A DNA stretch of 64,000 nucleotides, from the NCBI RefSeq assembly GCF_018691265.1, contig NW_024881313.1, positions 40,355,518 to 40,419,517 on the forward strand. The letters run 5' to 3'. The translations under genes were made by a program, and so were the position numbers. Each line of letters opens with the position of its first letter. Positions within the stretch are counted from its first letter, which is position 1. The notes under the pieces were generated by a model. It was not told the DNA's origin, did no database searches, and saw only the letters and a program-made list of their open reading frames with translations. This DNA comes from Tyto alba. Lineage: Eukaryota; Chordata; Aves; Strigiformes; Tytonidae. Of the stretch, positions 26,206 to 37,090 are shown piece after piece.

Positions 26206-26439
26206 AAGGTCCCCATCACACTCTGCCTCTCAGCCTTTCCACTTCTTGGTGCTGGTGGACTTGCAGTTGTAGTTGCTCTGAGAGTTTCTGGAGGAACAGT
26301 TCTTTCACTCCAACAACACAGAGGGCTTTTACATGTTGGAGATGAGACCCTGACCAGGAGCCCCCATTCAGCAGGGAGACAACACAGACACTGGAGCGGC
26401 TGGAGGATTTCTGCATGCAGAGATCGGTAATTTATCTCC

Positions 26440-26467
26440 TTTTTTTTTTTTTTTTTTTTTTTTTTTT
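26440..26467. repeat. Poly(T) tract
   Basis: Twenty-eight uninterrupted T residues. No retroposed body is recognised beside it. Confidence 0.88.
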
Positions 26468-27759
26468 GTTGGGACATTGTGAATGCATCTCTACATGCGT
26501 CCAGTCTTCAGCAGCTTGTACACTGGTGTTCATTGCTCATACCTGGAGTGAAGTGTGATGGAGTAGGTCTAATTTCCAAGTTAGAAGCAGAGCGATAGGT
26601 GAACTCTTTCATTTTCTGACTGTTGCATAATCACTGATTGGAAGCTTAATTGCACCAACGGCTCAAATGGAACCCCAAAGCCAGAACAACTGAACACAGA
26701 AGCTCTGTAGGAACATATTAAAGGAGGGAAGTTCTTCAAACCTCATTTCTTCTCTATACCATATCACTTCTGACACACCAAGGCCTGTGAGTCTCACCAC
26801 TGCTACTGAGCACAGGAAAGCCAAAAGATTGTTATTTATATCAGACTTTTTAAAAGATTGCTTTCCTTCCCCTACTGTCTTATCAGCTGTCCCTACAGCT
26901 TCAACCAGATGCTCTATAATGAGAGGAGGCTTTGAGTCTGGAAGATTTGCTAAGCAAAATTCTGGCTGGCTGTCTTTTGTTCCCATGAAAAACTGAAGGG
27001 AAAAAAGTGAAAGTGTTTTAATTTTCATTTAATTTCTTGCTTCTAAATTTTATCAGAGGAATTGGTTGTAAAAACCATGTGTCAGTTGACGGATCAGACT
27101 GACTGTTCTCTGGGTTTTTCTTTTTCTTTGGATGGCTGAAAAGAAGATTAAAAATACAAGTTTCAGCTCATTTCTTTTGATTTCAGACAGCTGAGAAAAA
27201 CAAAAGAAAACAAAAAAATATACATTAGCAAGCTTTAAAAAATGTCCCTTGTAAAGAACAAGCATGGCATGGAAATTTCCCTTTTGAAGTATAAGCTTCT
27301 GTATGAATAATAGGGGCTTTTGAGGTAATAGAGCGTTAAATTCAGTGTACCTTGTCTCAGCTTCTTCACGAGATTCTTTCCCACAGAGGAGCAAAAAACC
27401 AGGGGGCTGCTTTTGTTCCTGGCCTCTCTGGCCATGTCACAGCCATCTGTGAGAACTTTCCCAATCTGGGTGCCCACCTGGGCCTCTGGGACTTTCATCT
27501 GGATGCTGGGAGGAGATACAGGAATGTTGTCCCAAAACGTTACCCCAAAAACTTGTCCCAAGGAAGGGGAAGAAGTGGACACCAATCAGCAATGGAAACC
27601 TTTAGGCTGGAGAGGAAGAGAAGGGTTTGGGCTTGAGGAAGAGAAGTGAAGGGCTGTAACGTTTGCCTAATAGGGATGGGTTTGCAGGTAGGATTTGAGA
27701 TGTTTGCTCAAGGGCTCAGGACTTGTCACCAATGACCTCTGTTCCTACGGAAAAGGAGA
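26468..27759. other. Unique non-coding DNA, no gene recognised
   Basis: AT-moderate sequence with short open frames only. No repeat was recognised. Confidence 0.5.
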
Positions 27760-28510
27760 ACAAGTTATCTTAGTCTGACACACCGGGAACGGTAACTAAC
27801 AATTACGATGGAGCTGATTAATAGCAAAGAGTCTGGGGCCAGGTAGAAAAGATTAATAGCTGTGTTCATTAAGATTATTTCCACCGATGTTAATTAAAAT
27901 GACAGAAGTGGAACGAGAACTTCAGTTACTTCATTAGGTCAGCTTCCCTTCAGCAAAGATCTTGAGTACTGGGCATGGCTCTTAATTGTTCAATACACCT
28001 GCAGGTGCCTGTTAGGCTCTGTGGGGATTTGCAAGGAATTAATTTCAAAGGGAGCACTCTATGGTTTGACTCTTGTTGCTAGAATTCTGCCATTATGTTC
28101 CATTAATAATAAATAGAGATGAAGTCCGTCTCCTCCTGCCAAAACATTCAGCAGGGTCAAGAACTTCCAAGTTCAGCTAAAGCCCAAAAGAAAGAATGGG
28201 CAGAACATTCATCCTAAAATACTGCTCTCCCCCCCAAAACCCACTATTACATAAGCTTCTGTAGCCAGCTCATTATGCTCCCAATTCAATTAGCAACATG
28301 AAAATATAATCCTCATCTGACTACAAGAAAAATTCAAGGGCACTTGAAATATTCTTTAGATAGTGCTTTATACCATCACAAAAAAATCACATTACGCTCC
28401 TACTGAACACCTTACACTTGGCTAATGTGCTCTCGCTGAAGGTCATTTTTAATGCACTTATATTGATTTGATATGAATCTCAGTGTCGCCACCCCAATTA
28501 AAAAGGGTTA
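27760..28510. promoter_or_regulatory. Strongest candidate conserved non-coding element
   Basis: About 750 bases of unique sequence are dense in homeodomain-type sites: 'gctgattaatagc', TTAATTAA at 27,890-27,897, 'cttaattg', 'ggaattaattt', 'attcaattagc', and others spread throughout. A perfect 12-bp palindrome CACCTGCAGGTG at 27,996-28,007 contains two overlapping-orientation E-boxes (CACCTG and CAGGTG), the type bound by ZEB, SNAI and bHLH factors. There is no open frame of note and no repeat signature. This composition is characteristic of developmental enhancers, but no cross-species alignment was available. The alternative is ordinary AT-rich intergenic DNA. Confidence 0.35.
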
Positions 28511-29022
28511 TCCAAAAGGCTGATGGGGAAAGCACAGGGGTTGCTTGGAACTACAGTCATTAAGGGCAAGTAGAAAAAGTAGGAAACGGATAAAATCAAT
28601 TCATCAGCCCACATGCCTTCCACCAGGGAAATGTCATGCCACATGGAGACTTCATATTGCACATAAGAAGAAAATTCACCAGGCAAATTTTGCAACAAAA
28701 GAGGAAAGAAGAAAAAGGGCTTGTTGGGAAACAGCTCAGAGGTGCTGGCAGGCAGAGTGGGTCTTGATCTTATTTCCTATGAAAAAAACTGGAGCTGTTC
28801 CAGCTTCATTCCCTCCTTGTGCTGTTTATGGACTTTATTCCCCTCTTCTGCACCTCAGGACCTCTTCCATGACCTTCTCCTGCCCTGGGACAGGGAGGGA
28901 TAAGGGAAGAGGGAGAGGATCCCCATCTTGCTCCTCTTTTTAGCCAAAAAATTAGGACACTAGTATGTTAATTTGAACACTTTGGCAAGTGTGAGTCACC
29001 TACCAGTGGTGGAGCCAGCCAG

Positions 29023-29582
29023 GCTCAGAAAGGAGCTGGGGAGCAGATCCACCCCTTCCATTGGGTAGCAGAAAATTTACCTGTTTTGTAACCAATCAGC
29101 TGGCATCTTTTGTCAAAGAACAGGGGAAAACCACGCACGATGGGGGCAAGAAAGGCGGGATGTTGGTCACGTCACAGCCCCACGCCTGTTTTTTGTGGTG
29201 GGAAGCTCCTCACCCAGTCACTTGACAAGCCGCAGCCCTGTCTCAAGGCGGGACACACCACCAAACCGTGGCCCCAAGGGCGTTTGGATGGTGTTGAGAG
29301 GCTCCCGCTCCCCCCTTGGCGTCGAGGTGCGACGTGCACGCGCTGGTGCAAAATCCACAGCGCCGTGCATCGCGCCCGGCCCCGAGCATCGTGCGTCGCT
29401 CAGCGCATTGCTCACACAGCTCAGCACGCTACACGTTGCGCAGCACCTAGCACCGAGCTCGGGGCACCGCACACAGCCTGGGGCATCCAACTCAGCCCAG
29501 TTCACAGCACGCAGCCCGCTGCATCACACACAGCTCGGTACATCCCATGCGGCTCGGTGCGTCGTGCACAGCTCAGCACGTT
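29023..29582 (+). repeat. Left arm of a large inverted repeat
   Basis: This arm is the reverse complement of 29,920-30,500. I aligned them by eye from both ends. From gctcagaaaggag at the outer edge, roughly the first 460 bases differ at about a dozen positions. Divergence and small indels increase toward the loop. The outer part is GC-balanced and contains CCAATCAG. The inner part is CpG-rich and made of loosely repeated words such as 'cacagctcagcac' and 'cagcccagtgcatc'. Outside the arms the flanks do not match. It could be a foldback element, an inverted duplication, or two inward-facing copies of an unnamed repeat. Open frames run through the arm in two registers but start without ATG and run into the CR1 loop. 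Confidence 0.9.
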
Positions 29583-29919
29583 GCATGCAGCCCAGTGCAT
29601 CACGCACAGCTCAGTACGTCACATCTGGATCAGTGCATTACTCACAGGCACAGAATCATTTAGGTCGGAAAAGACCTTTAAGATCATCCAGTCCAACCAT
29701 TACCCTAGCACAGCCAAGTCCACCACTAAACCATGACCATACGTGCAGCATCTACACATCTTTTAAATCCCTCCAGGGATGGTGACTCAGCCACTTCCCT
29801 GAGCAGCCTGTTCCAGTGCTTGACAACCCTTTAAGTGAAGAAATTTTTCCTAATATCCCATCTAAACCTCTCCCTGATGCAACTTGAGGCTATTTTCTCT
29901 TGCCTGCTAGGTTGCAGGT
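29583..29919. repeat. Loop of the inverted repeat
   Basis: These 337 bases separate the two arms. The loop consists of about 65 bases of repeat-like sequence continuing the left arm ('cagtgcatcacgcacagctc') and a minus-strand CR1 fragment. Loop content without an inverted partner means either that the CR1 was part of the original spacer or that it inserted after the palindrome arose. Confidence 0.85.
29649..29910 (-). mobile_element. CR1 LINE 3' fragment in palindrome loop
   Basis: On the plus strand it reads 'cacagaatcatttaggtcgg', 'tttaagatcatccagtccaa', 'ccaagtccaccactaaacca', 'cctccagggatggtgactc' and 'gaagaaatttttcctaatat', which is the reverse complement of a CR1 3' end in its usual order. 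It belongs to a different subfamily from the G-rich copies elsewhere in the window. It is 5'-truncated and non-coding. Confidence 0.92.
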
Positions 29920-30500
29920 AACGTGCTGAGCTGTGCACGACGCACCGAGCCGTGTGGGATGTACCGAGCTGTGCGTGACGCTGTGTGCCATGCACTGGGC
30001 TGTGCACAACGCGCTCAATGTGCCGGGCTGAGTTGGATGCCCCAGGCTGTGTGCGGTGCCCCAAGCTCGGTGCTAGGTGCTGCGCAACGTGTAGCGTGCT
30101 GAGCTGTGTGAGCAATGCGCTGAGCGACGCACGATGCTTGGGGCCGAGCACGATGCACGGCGCTGTGCATTTTGCACCAGCGCGTGCACGTCGCACCTCG
30201 ACGCCGAGGGGGGAGCGGGAGCCTCTCAACACCATCCAAACGCCCTTGGGGCCACGGTTTGGTGGTGTGTCCCGCCTTGAGACAGGGCTGCGGCTTGTCA
30301 AGTGACTGGGTGAGGAGCTTCCCACCACAAAAAACAGGCGTGGGGCTGTGACGTGACCAACATCCCGCCTTTCTTGCCCCTATCGTGCGTGGTTTTTCCC
30401 TGTTCTTTGACAAGAGATGCCGGCTGATTGGTTACAAAACAGGTAAATTTTCGGCTACCCAATGGAAGGGGTGGATCTGCTCCCCAGCTCCTTTCTGAGC
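29920..30500 (-). repeat. Right arm of a large inverted repeat
   Basis: This is the reverse-complement partner of 29,023-29,582. The outermost pairing ends at 'agctcctttctgagc'. The arm carries about 20 extra bases relative to the left arm in its inner, repeat-like third. The CCAATC-type box (here attggtt on the plus strand) is retained. Beyond 30,500 the flank is CpG-rich and unrelated to the left flank. Confidence 0.9.
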
Positions 30501-31845
30501 ATGCTCCACAGCCCGATGCATATTGTCACGCCCATCGCCACGCCCATCGCCACGCCCCCTGGGCAGTCCATGGTGCTGAAATGGCGGGGGTGGGGCTCTG
30601 TGGCTCCACGGACACCCCTGAACAAACCCCACTCGGGAAGGGCCTCAGTGGGTGCTGAGGAACCGCACCCACACGCGCGCAGGGCTCCTCAGATTTTAGG
30701 CAGATTGTACAGATTCTTCAAATAAGACCTAAGCCCCACCCCCCACCCCCCCCCCAGACTTGGGCTGTGAAGTGGCTGAGATTTTCTCAATGGAAAGAGA
30801 AAGATGTCTCGAAAGGAAATATAGATCCCAGCTACGCCTTTCCCCCTCCTCTTCCCACTAATTGCAGATTTGAAAGGGCTTGGTCCCCCATACTGGCCCG
30901 CCTGTCGTATCTAAAGATGTGGAAGGCAGATCCAGACCCTGTTTTGCCAAATACTCTTGGCTTCCATCAGTGGAAACTCAACTAAAACAGGAGAAAGGGA
31001 TCACATACGCTTCAGTTTAATTAAAACCTCTTTGTGCAGCATGCTACCTTCTCCTAAGGAAAGCAGCGCGAGATTGGAGGGGGTGGGGGGAGAACCGAAA
31101 AACAGGACAACTTGTAGGTGTTTAAATTACTACCACTTATCTCAGCGAGTGAGATGATGTCTCCAGAGAGCCGCGCAGACAAATTATTTCAAGCCTTGCT
31201 GCTGAAAAGCCAGGCTTTAAAGACTTCAAAGGGCTGGCCTCTGGCTGGGTATCTCCACAGGGGCTCTTGCTGCTGGAAAGTGAGGACAGGCAGGGAACAG
31301 CCCCTTCAATGGCAGCTCCCCCTTGTTAGCACCAACCAACCCTCCGCGGCTCTGCCGCTGGCCCGGCGGGCGCACGGCAGAGCCAGCGGGAACCACGCTT
31401 CCTCGCCGCATGGCCAACTGTAGTCAAAAGGGAGCTGGATCAAGATAAATTGTCCCATTGAAATGGTTTCAGTGGCATCCAGAGGCCCAGCTGGAGTCCC
31501 AAAGTCAGGCCAACAGCTCCAGCTGGAGACCGGGAGCTGCTGTAGACAAAGCAGAGGGAGGAGGAGCCGCCACCACCGGCAGCGGGGAAGGTGAGGGGAT
31601 GCTGGGGCTCACACCTGGCAGAGCGTGGCCCAAGCCGGCCCCAAATAAAAGCCAGTGGGCACAAGAGCTGGATCAGGCCCTCTGGGCATCCTCTGCGGGA
31701 GGCTGCTGAGCTCGGCACCGACAATGAAGGCGAGCTGCGGGTGAGGAGCTTGCAGTGGTCATGACTCTGAGCAGAACTAACGAGCATTGGGGGACGCCAC
31801 TTGGGAGGCAGGGAGAGAAGAAGCCTCTAAAAGTGCCTGGCACCA
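30501..31845. other. Unique DNA, GC-rich near its left edge
   Basis: The first 250 bases are GC-rich with CpG and a C-run near 30,736-30,755. Further right (31,010-31,260) the DNA is unique, with TTTAATTAAA near 31,016. No gene recognised. Confidence 0.5.
30527..30557. repeat. 12-bp tandem repeat
   Basis: About 2.6 copies of a cacgcccatcgc unit lie just outside the right palindrome arm. Confidence 0.7.
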
Positions 31846-31914
31846 TTTGAGATGTCTGAGGATAGCTGGCGCTGGATTATATGATCTAAAGTGGTCCCTT
31901 TCAATCTAGAGTAT
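31846..31914 (+). mobile_element. Possible degraded CR1 3' tail
   Basis: 'ctggattatatgatctaaag', 'tggtccctttcaatct' and 'agagtattct' parallel the CR1 tail pattern (ggactagatgatct / ggtcccttccaacc / accattct) with about one mismatch in four. Only some 70 bases match, so this may be an old CR1 remnant or coincidence. Confidence 0.4.
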
Positions 31915-33655
31915 TCTCCTACTGCATCCCACCTGGTTTCTAAGCACCATCCAGAGGCAAGGGGGTCTCCAGAGGTCCTGGATCCTGTGTCACCACAAGG
32001 CCTGGAAGTCTCAGATGCTCTCGAACATCTCAAATGGCACCAAATGTCTGTGTGTGGGCATCTGAATCATTCCCCACATCTCTGGCTTAAATTTGTGTCG
32101 TGCACATAGGGAGTTGAGGACATTTCTGCAGGGGGTGGCTGGCAGGTATGACACAGACCCTCCAGGAGACCTTCACCTTTCTGCAGCAGCAGCCACTGTC
32201 CCCCACCCCAACTATCTTGAGCCTTGGGGCACTTCTCAAAGGACTCTATGACTGAACCTGTGCCACTGAGAGCAGGAAATCCAGGACACCTTGGGTTTTG
32301 GTAGGCATAGAGCAGAAAGAAACACCTGATAAAGATTAGGAGGGGATCATGGAGAAGACTGGAGCAGCAGGTAGGATTTGGTGACTGGGAAGAAAATATA
32401 TTCTAGCCACGTGTTTATTGGGGGTGACAACGGCAGGAAGGAAGACACAAGTGGCAAAAATAAAAGACTTAATTGAGGACAGAGCTAAATAGATATCCAG
32501 AATATTGAAGAGGGTTTTGTTAAAGTCTGGGTACAGCCTGAGTACACCCCACCCTGTGGGATGCTATTTCAGCTGAAAAAGAAAATCACAGAGAAGTCAT
32601 CCCTTCTAAAAAAATATAAAAACAGACTGGGAGATAGACACCAGACAAGCACCCAAGTGGTCCAGATTGATTTCTACCAATGGCACTTAACATCTCCAGG
32701 AACATCAAGACCTCGTTATTGACCAAGAGCTCGCATCCACTATTCATCAGGCTTTAAGGCTCTCTGGAGTGAAAAGTAGTCCCCTGATTTCCTGGTGAAG
32801 CCATTCTTAGAAATATTTGGGCTCCATTGTGCAGAAAAACAGCTGGGATTGCTTGGGCTGGAGTAGCAGAGGACAGCTCCACAGCTGAGCAGCTACAACA
32901 TTCAGCCGGCAGCAGGAAGACCTGAAAAGTCATCCTGTGCTTAAATGAATGTGAGAGAAAAGCTGCAGTAGTTTGGGGGCATAGAGACCTTTCAAAGGTA
33001 GCAGCTGGCTGACCAAGAGGGATGATGAAACACTGAGTCTGACCTTGAGTCAGATGGATGCCCACAACCAAGTGCCACCTTGAGAAAGGCCGGGCAGAGT
33101 GACAGCATCTCTTGTTGAAGTGGCTTCACCTGAGCGATGCAGAGGAGGTTACAGCAGGGATGAGACAGAAAACAAACGCAAGACCATTTCCAGCTCCCCC
33201 AGTGGCTCACAAACTGGTGATTTAGCTCCTCAAGGAAGGGAAAAGTTCCAGTGGAGACGTGAATTGAAGCTACAACCCCAGCACTCCTTGGCAAACAGCC
33301 CCTGGTCTAGACTGTGTCTCCCTGCTGTGGTTTTGCATGAAGATGCTTTTACATGGCAGGTCAGTTGTGCAGAATGAGGGAGGGGTGTAAGAAACTCTGG
33401 TCACGGGGCTGCTCAGGCTGAGAAATGCCACCAGGAAGGTCCCATTCCTCATTAGAAGTCACTCACAAAGGGTCAAGGTCTGGCAGAACCCAGGCAGTAC
33501 TGCAGCCGACCAGTGAGCTGGAGTTATTCTTGCAAAGCTGGAGATCAAGCATATTCTATGCATGTCCTCACTTCAGACATCTCAGTGTGTCAGTAGATCT
33601 GTACCGCAGTGACTGGAGTCATTGGCTGGCAGCCAGGACCAAAACCTTATCCGCT
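31915..33655. other. Unique non-coding DNA, no gene recognised
   Basis: Short open frames only. No tandem array or transposon boundary was recognised. Confidence 0.5.
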
Positions 33656-33768
33656 GAATCACAGTATCATGGAATGGTTTGGGTTGGAAGGGACCTTCAA
33701 AGCTCATCTAGTCCAACCCTCCTGCAATGAGCAGGAACATCTTCAGCTAGATCAGGTTGCTCAGCAGC
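33656..33768 (-). mobile_element. CR1 LINE 3' fragment
   Basis: The plus strand reads 'gaatcacagtatcatggaat', 'ggtttgggttggaagggacc', 'ctcatctagtccaaccctcc' and 'agctagatcaggttgctcag', the reverse complement of a CR1 3' end. It breaks off after about 110 bases where 'agccccatccaacc' would be expected. Confidence 0.93.
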
Positions 33769-34229
33769 CTTTCATTCTGCACCACCCCTGAGACTTACCA
33801 AAGATGACAATGAAGATGTTGTCTCCTTCCCACCTCACCCTCCATGATCCTCTGAGCTAAGCCTCCAAGCCCAGCAAGTTCCGTCGCCTCTTCTCACCAC
33901 AGACTTTTCCTGCAAACCAGCCCCTTCCCACTGCCACCTCCTGGGCCTAAAGGTGAGTGATGGGGTCAGAAGCACAGAGGGAGATTATTTTGGCACGGAA
34001 GAGGATTCTGTGCCTTGAGTTTGCTTTGTACCCAGGACCAAGGTGAAACAGGACTTGCTCCAGCACTTCCACAACTCTCATCTTCTCGTTGTGCAAAGGT
34101 TAAGCTACAGCAAAGAGCTGAGCACATCTCTCAGGAGCTGCATCCCACCCTGCCTTGGGGAATCCAAGCATAAAGCCTCTGTCCATTGCAATGCAGCTAG
34201 CTCTGGAATCTACTTTTCCAGTATACACA

Positions 34230-34500
34230 AAGTGACTGTGGGGAGGCGGGAAATTAGGCTGAAATAAATAAATTAAAGCCAGCAGGAGGGGATCAGCATG
34301 CTGCTTGAATTAGCGTGGAGAGTAATTGTAAACAACTGGGGAAATGTGCCTTAAATTAATTTTTAGGACCTAATGGGATTTTGCTTGGACTACAGTCAAG
34401 AATGAAAAGCCTTCGATGGCAAAACAAGGCTCTTTGCATAAATTAGCAGTTATGACATTAGTGGAGCTGGCTCTTTTTGGCTGGCAACTGAGAGTATGTG
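34230..34500. promoter_or_regulatory. Possible conserved non-coding element
   Basis: Unique sequence with closely spaced TAAT-core words: 'gaaattaggctg', 'gaattagcgtggagagtaat', 'ccttaaattaatttttagg', 'cataaattagcag'. There is no transposon signature. The density of homeodomain-type cores is higher than in flanking DNA. This rests on composition only. Confidence 0.28.
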
Positions 34501-34944
34501 TGCGTATGTGCACGCCTGCATGGAGGACTTGGGATTTGGTTTATTATCAAGAGCTTGTTTAAAGGAGTTATAACAGGACAGGGAGAATCTTGACGTAGAC
34601 ACTTAAAATCCAGGACTCCTGGGCTCTGTCAAGCATGCCATTGAGGAGGAGAGAGAAGGACAAGTCACCAACCTCTTTGTATTGCCATGTATTGAACTGG
34701 ACTGAAATTTTTCTTCTGTAGAGAGGTGTGTTGGGAAATGTGACTCTCCAGGACAGAATGGCTCCTCTGGAAGAAGGGATGAGGTGTTTTGGGAAGCAAA
34801 ACGATCTGAAATGACAGCTGTGGAAGCCAAGAGAACAATGAATATCATCTTTAGAATTAGTCTTTATCCAAAGACCATAAAAAACTCACCCTGGAAAACA
34901 CAGAGTTTGTTCATAACACCTATTGCAAGCAGCAGCCTGGACAA

Positions 34945-35228
34945 AATCACAGAATCATAGAAACACAGAATGGTTTGGGTTGGAAGGGACAGTGAGCAGG
35001 GACATCTTCACCTAGATCAGGTTGCTCAGTGCCCCATCCAACCTGACCTTGGCTGTTTCCAGGGATGGGTCATCGACCCCCTCTTTGGGCAACCTGTTCC
35101 ATTGTCTCACCACCCTCAACGTAAAAATTGCCTGCCTTATATCCAGTCTGAATCTCCCCTCTTTCAGTTTAAAACTATTACCTCTTGCCCTATCACCACA
35201 GGCCCTGTTAAAAAGTCTGTCCCTGTGG
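34945..35228 (-). mobile_element. CR1 LINE 3' fragment with internal deletion
   Basis: The plus strand carries 'cacagaatggtttgggttgg', 'tagatcaggttgctcagtgc', 'ctttgggcaacctgttccat', 'atatccagtctgaatctccc' and 'gtttaaaactattacctct', in reverse CR1 order. Between 'ggaagggaca' and 'gtgagcaggg' roughly 35 bases that other copies have (the 'tcatctagtccaaccc' segment) are missing. It is non-coding. Confidence 0.93.
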
Positions 35229-35974
35229 TGGACAGAGAAAAAGCAAAAATGGTTTGTAGCCACTGCATTTTGGTTTCAGTGGCACTGAAGCTTACACCCC
35301 CCTATTTTTGGCATCCATCTCCAATGCTACTGATGGTTATGCTGTATGAGGGTATTTCTTATTTCAGTATTTTAATTGCAGCACTGCAAAAGCATCAACG
35401 TTTTACAAATGCTGGTTGCAGAAGAAAACTGGCTTTTGCTTGGGAAATTTAAATTTTTCCCTCTGTTCTTTCATTATCTTTATAAGTAACACTTTTCTTT
35501 TTTACTCTGTCATTTTTTTTATTTTCCTCATCTGCAACCCATATTGATACTCAAAACACTGTTATGCTGTCTGCTGGATTGTAGTAAAGGAAATCAGCAC
35601 CTACTTTCCCCAAGTCCAGCATAAACATCATCAACCCCCAAGAAGGACTTCCCGGGATCCATTAGCTGTGATACTGATATATTTTTAAATGCTATAAAAT
35701 AAATCAAAGTTTTTGGTTCCACTTTCAATTTATACACTCACATAAATTGGAAGTATGTCCACTGACATCAATGTCCACCATTTCTGGAGAGTTGGACACC
35801 TCATCTTTCCAAAAGCAGTTCTGTTTTTTGAAGTTTGGTGGATCTCTATCCCCCGAGCAATCTCGATATGAAAGTACTATCAGGTCACCCACAATCTCAG
35901 CTTTCATTGATGTTTATGTGGGCTGATTTTCAGGAAAAGCCCAGAAAAAAAAAATCCCCGTGCAACAAACGGAC
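35229..35974. other. Unique AT-rich non-coding DNA
   Basis: Fills the space between two CR1 copies of opposite orientation. T-rich around 35,490-35,530. No gene recognised. Confidence 0.5.
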
Positions 35975-37090
35975 TTGTGCAAAGCTTTTGACACTGTCCT
36001 GCACAACATCCTTGTTTCTAAATTGGAGACCTGGATTTGAAGGAAGGACCACTCAGAGGATAAGGAAATGGCTGGATGGTGACACTCAAAGAGTTGTGGT
36101 CAGTGGCTCAATGTCCAGGCGGAGAGCAGTGACAAGTGACGTTGCTCAGGTGCCGGTGTTAGGACAGGCACTGTTTAACATCTTTGTTGGGGACATGGAC
36201 AGTGGGATCAATGCACCTGCAGCAAGTTCACCGATGACACGGAGCTGTGTGGTGGGGAGATACAGGGGAGGGCAGGGGTGGCATCCCGAGGGGCCTGGAT
36301 AAGCTGGAGAGGTGGAGCTGGGCAAACCTCACGGAGTTCAACAAGGTGCTGCCCGTGGGTCGGGGCAATCCCCAGCTCAAACCCAGGCTGGGCCCTCGAG
36401 GAGCGGCTGGAGAGCAGCCCCAAGGACAGGGGCTGGGGGGGTTGGTGGGGGGAAAACTGCCCGTGAGGCAGCCCCGTGCGCTCACAGCCCAGAACCCACC
36501 CGTGCCCTGGGCTGCAGCCAGAGCAGGGGGGGCAGCAGGGCCAGGGAGGGGATTCTCCCCCTCTGCTCCGCTCTGGGGAGACCCCCCTGCAGTGCTGGGG
36601 CCAGCTCGGGGGCCCCCAACAGCAGAAGGACACGGAGCTGCTCGAGCGGGGCCAGAGGAGGCCACGGAGATGCTGGGGGGGCTGGAGCAGCTCCCCTGGG
36701 GGGCCGGGCTGAGAGAGTTGGGGGGGTTCAGCCTGGAGAAGAGAAGGCTCCGGGGGGACCCTGAGAGCGGCCTCCCAGGGCTTAAAGGGGGGACAGGAGA
36801 GGTGGGGGGGGGACTCTGGGTCAGGGGGTGGGGGTAGGACGAGGAGGGGATGGGTTTAAGCTGCCAGAGGGCAGATTTAGGTGAGATCTAAGGCAGAAAT
36901 TGTTCCCTGTGCGGGGGGTGAGGGGCTGGCCCAGGGTGCCCAGAGCAGCTGTGGGTGCCCCCTCCCTGGAAGGGTTCAAGGCCAGGTTGGACGGGGCTGG
37001 GAGCCCCCTGGGCTGGGGGAAGGGGGCAGGGGGGGGCACTGCGGGGGCTTTGAGGTCCCTCCCAGCCCAAACTATTCCAGGATTCTATGA
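35975..37090 (+). mobile_element. CR1 LINE, 1.1 kb with reverse-transcriptase remnant
   Basis: This is the longest CR1 copy here. Its left part encodes pieces of the CR1 ORF2 reverse transcriptase. From about 36,320 it is the G-rich end of ORF2 and 3' region, ending in 'ccagcccaaactattccagg' and 'attctatga'. Its central body (36,530-36,790) is nearly identical to the copies at 39.1, 53.1-53.4 and 56.7-57.0 kb. Truncated at the 5' end within the polymerase domain, so it is immobile. Its origin is a CR1 insertion reading rightward. Confidence 0.95.
35978..36250 (+). pseudogene. CR1 reverse-transcriptase fragment, broken
   Basis: Motif A is visible as KAFDTVLHN (codons from 35,981), followed by a stop after 'LETWI'. 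In another frame comes 'WLDGDTQRVVVSG' and then 'LFNIFVGDMDSG', which corresponds to the region after the usual PQGS motif. In a third frame 'KFTDDTELCGG' replaces the FADD-type catalytic motif C with FTDD. At least one stop and two frame changes therefore break the domain. The CR1 family polymerase normally copies element RNA at the nicked target. This copy cannot. Confidence 0.85.

Noticed and set aside
25844..26430. Open frames of 142-182 codons over the GGGAA array
   Set aside because: Pentanucleotide repeat without stop codons; the translations are Gly/Arg/Glu/Lys low complexity.
36247..36837. Open frames of 150-196 codons at 36.2-36.8 kb, repeated at 39.1, 53.0-53.5 and 56.5-57.1 kb
   Set aside because: All copies of the same G-rich CR1 body, in several frames and both strands; transposon-derived and with few stops because of base composition.
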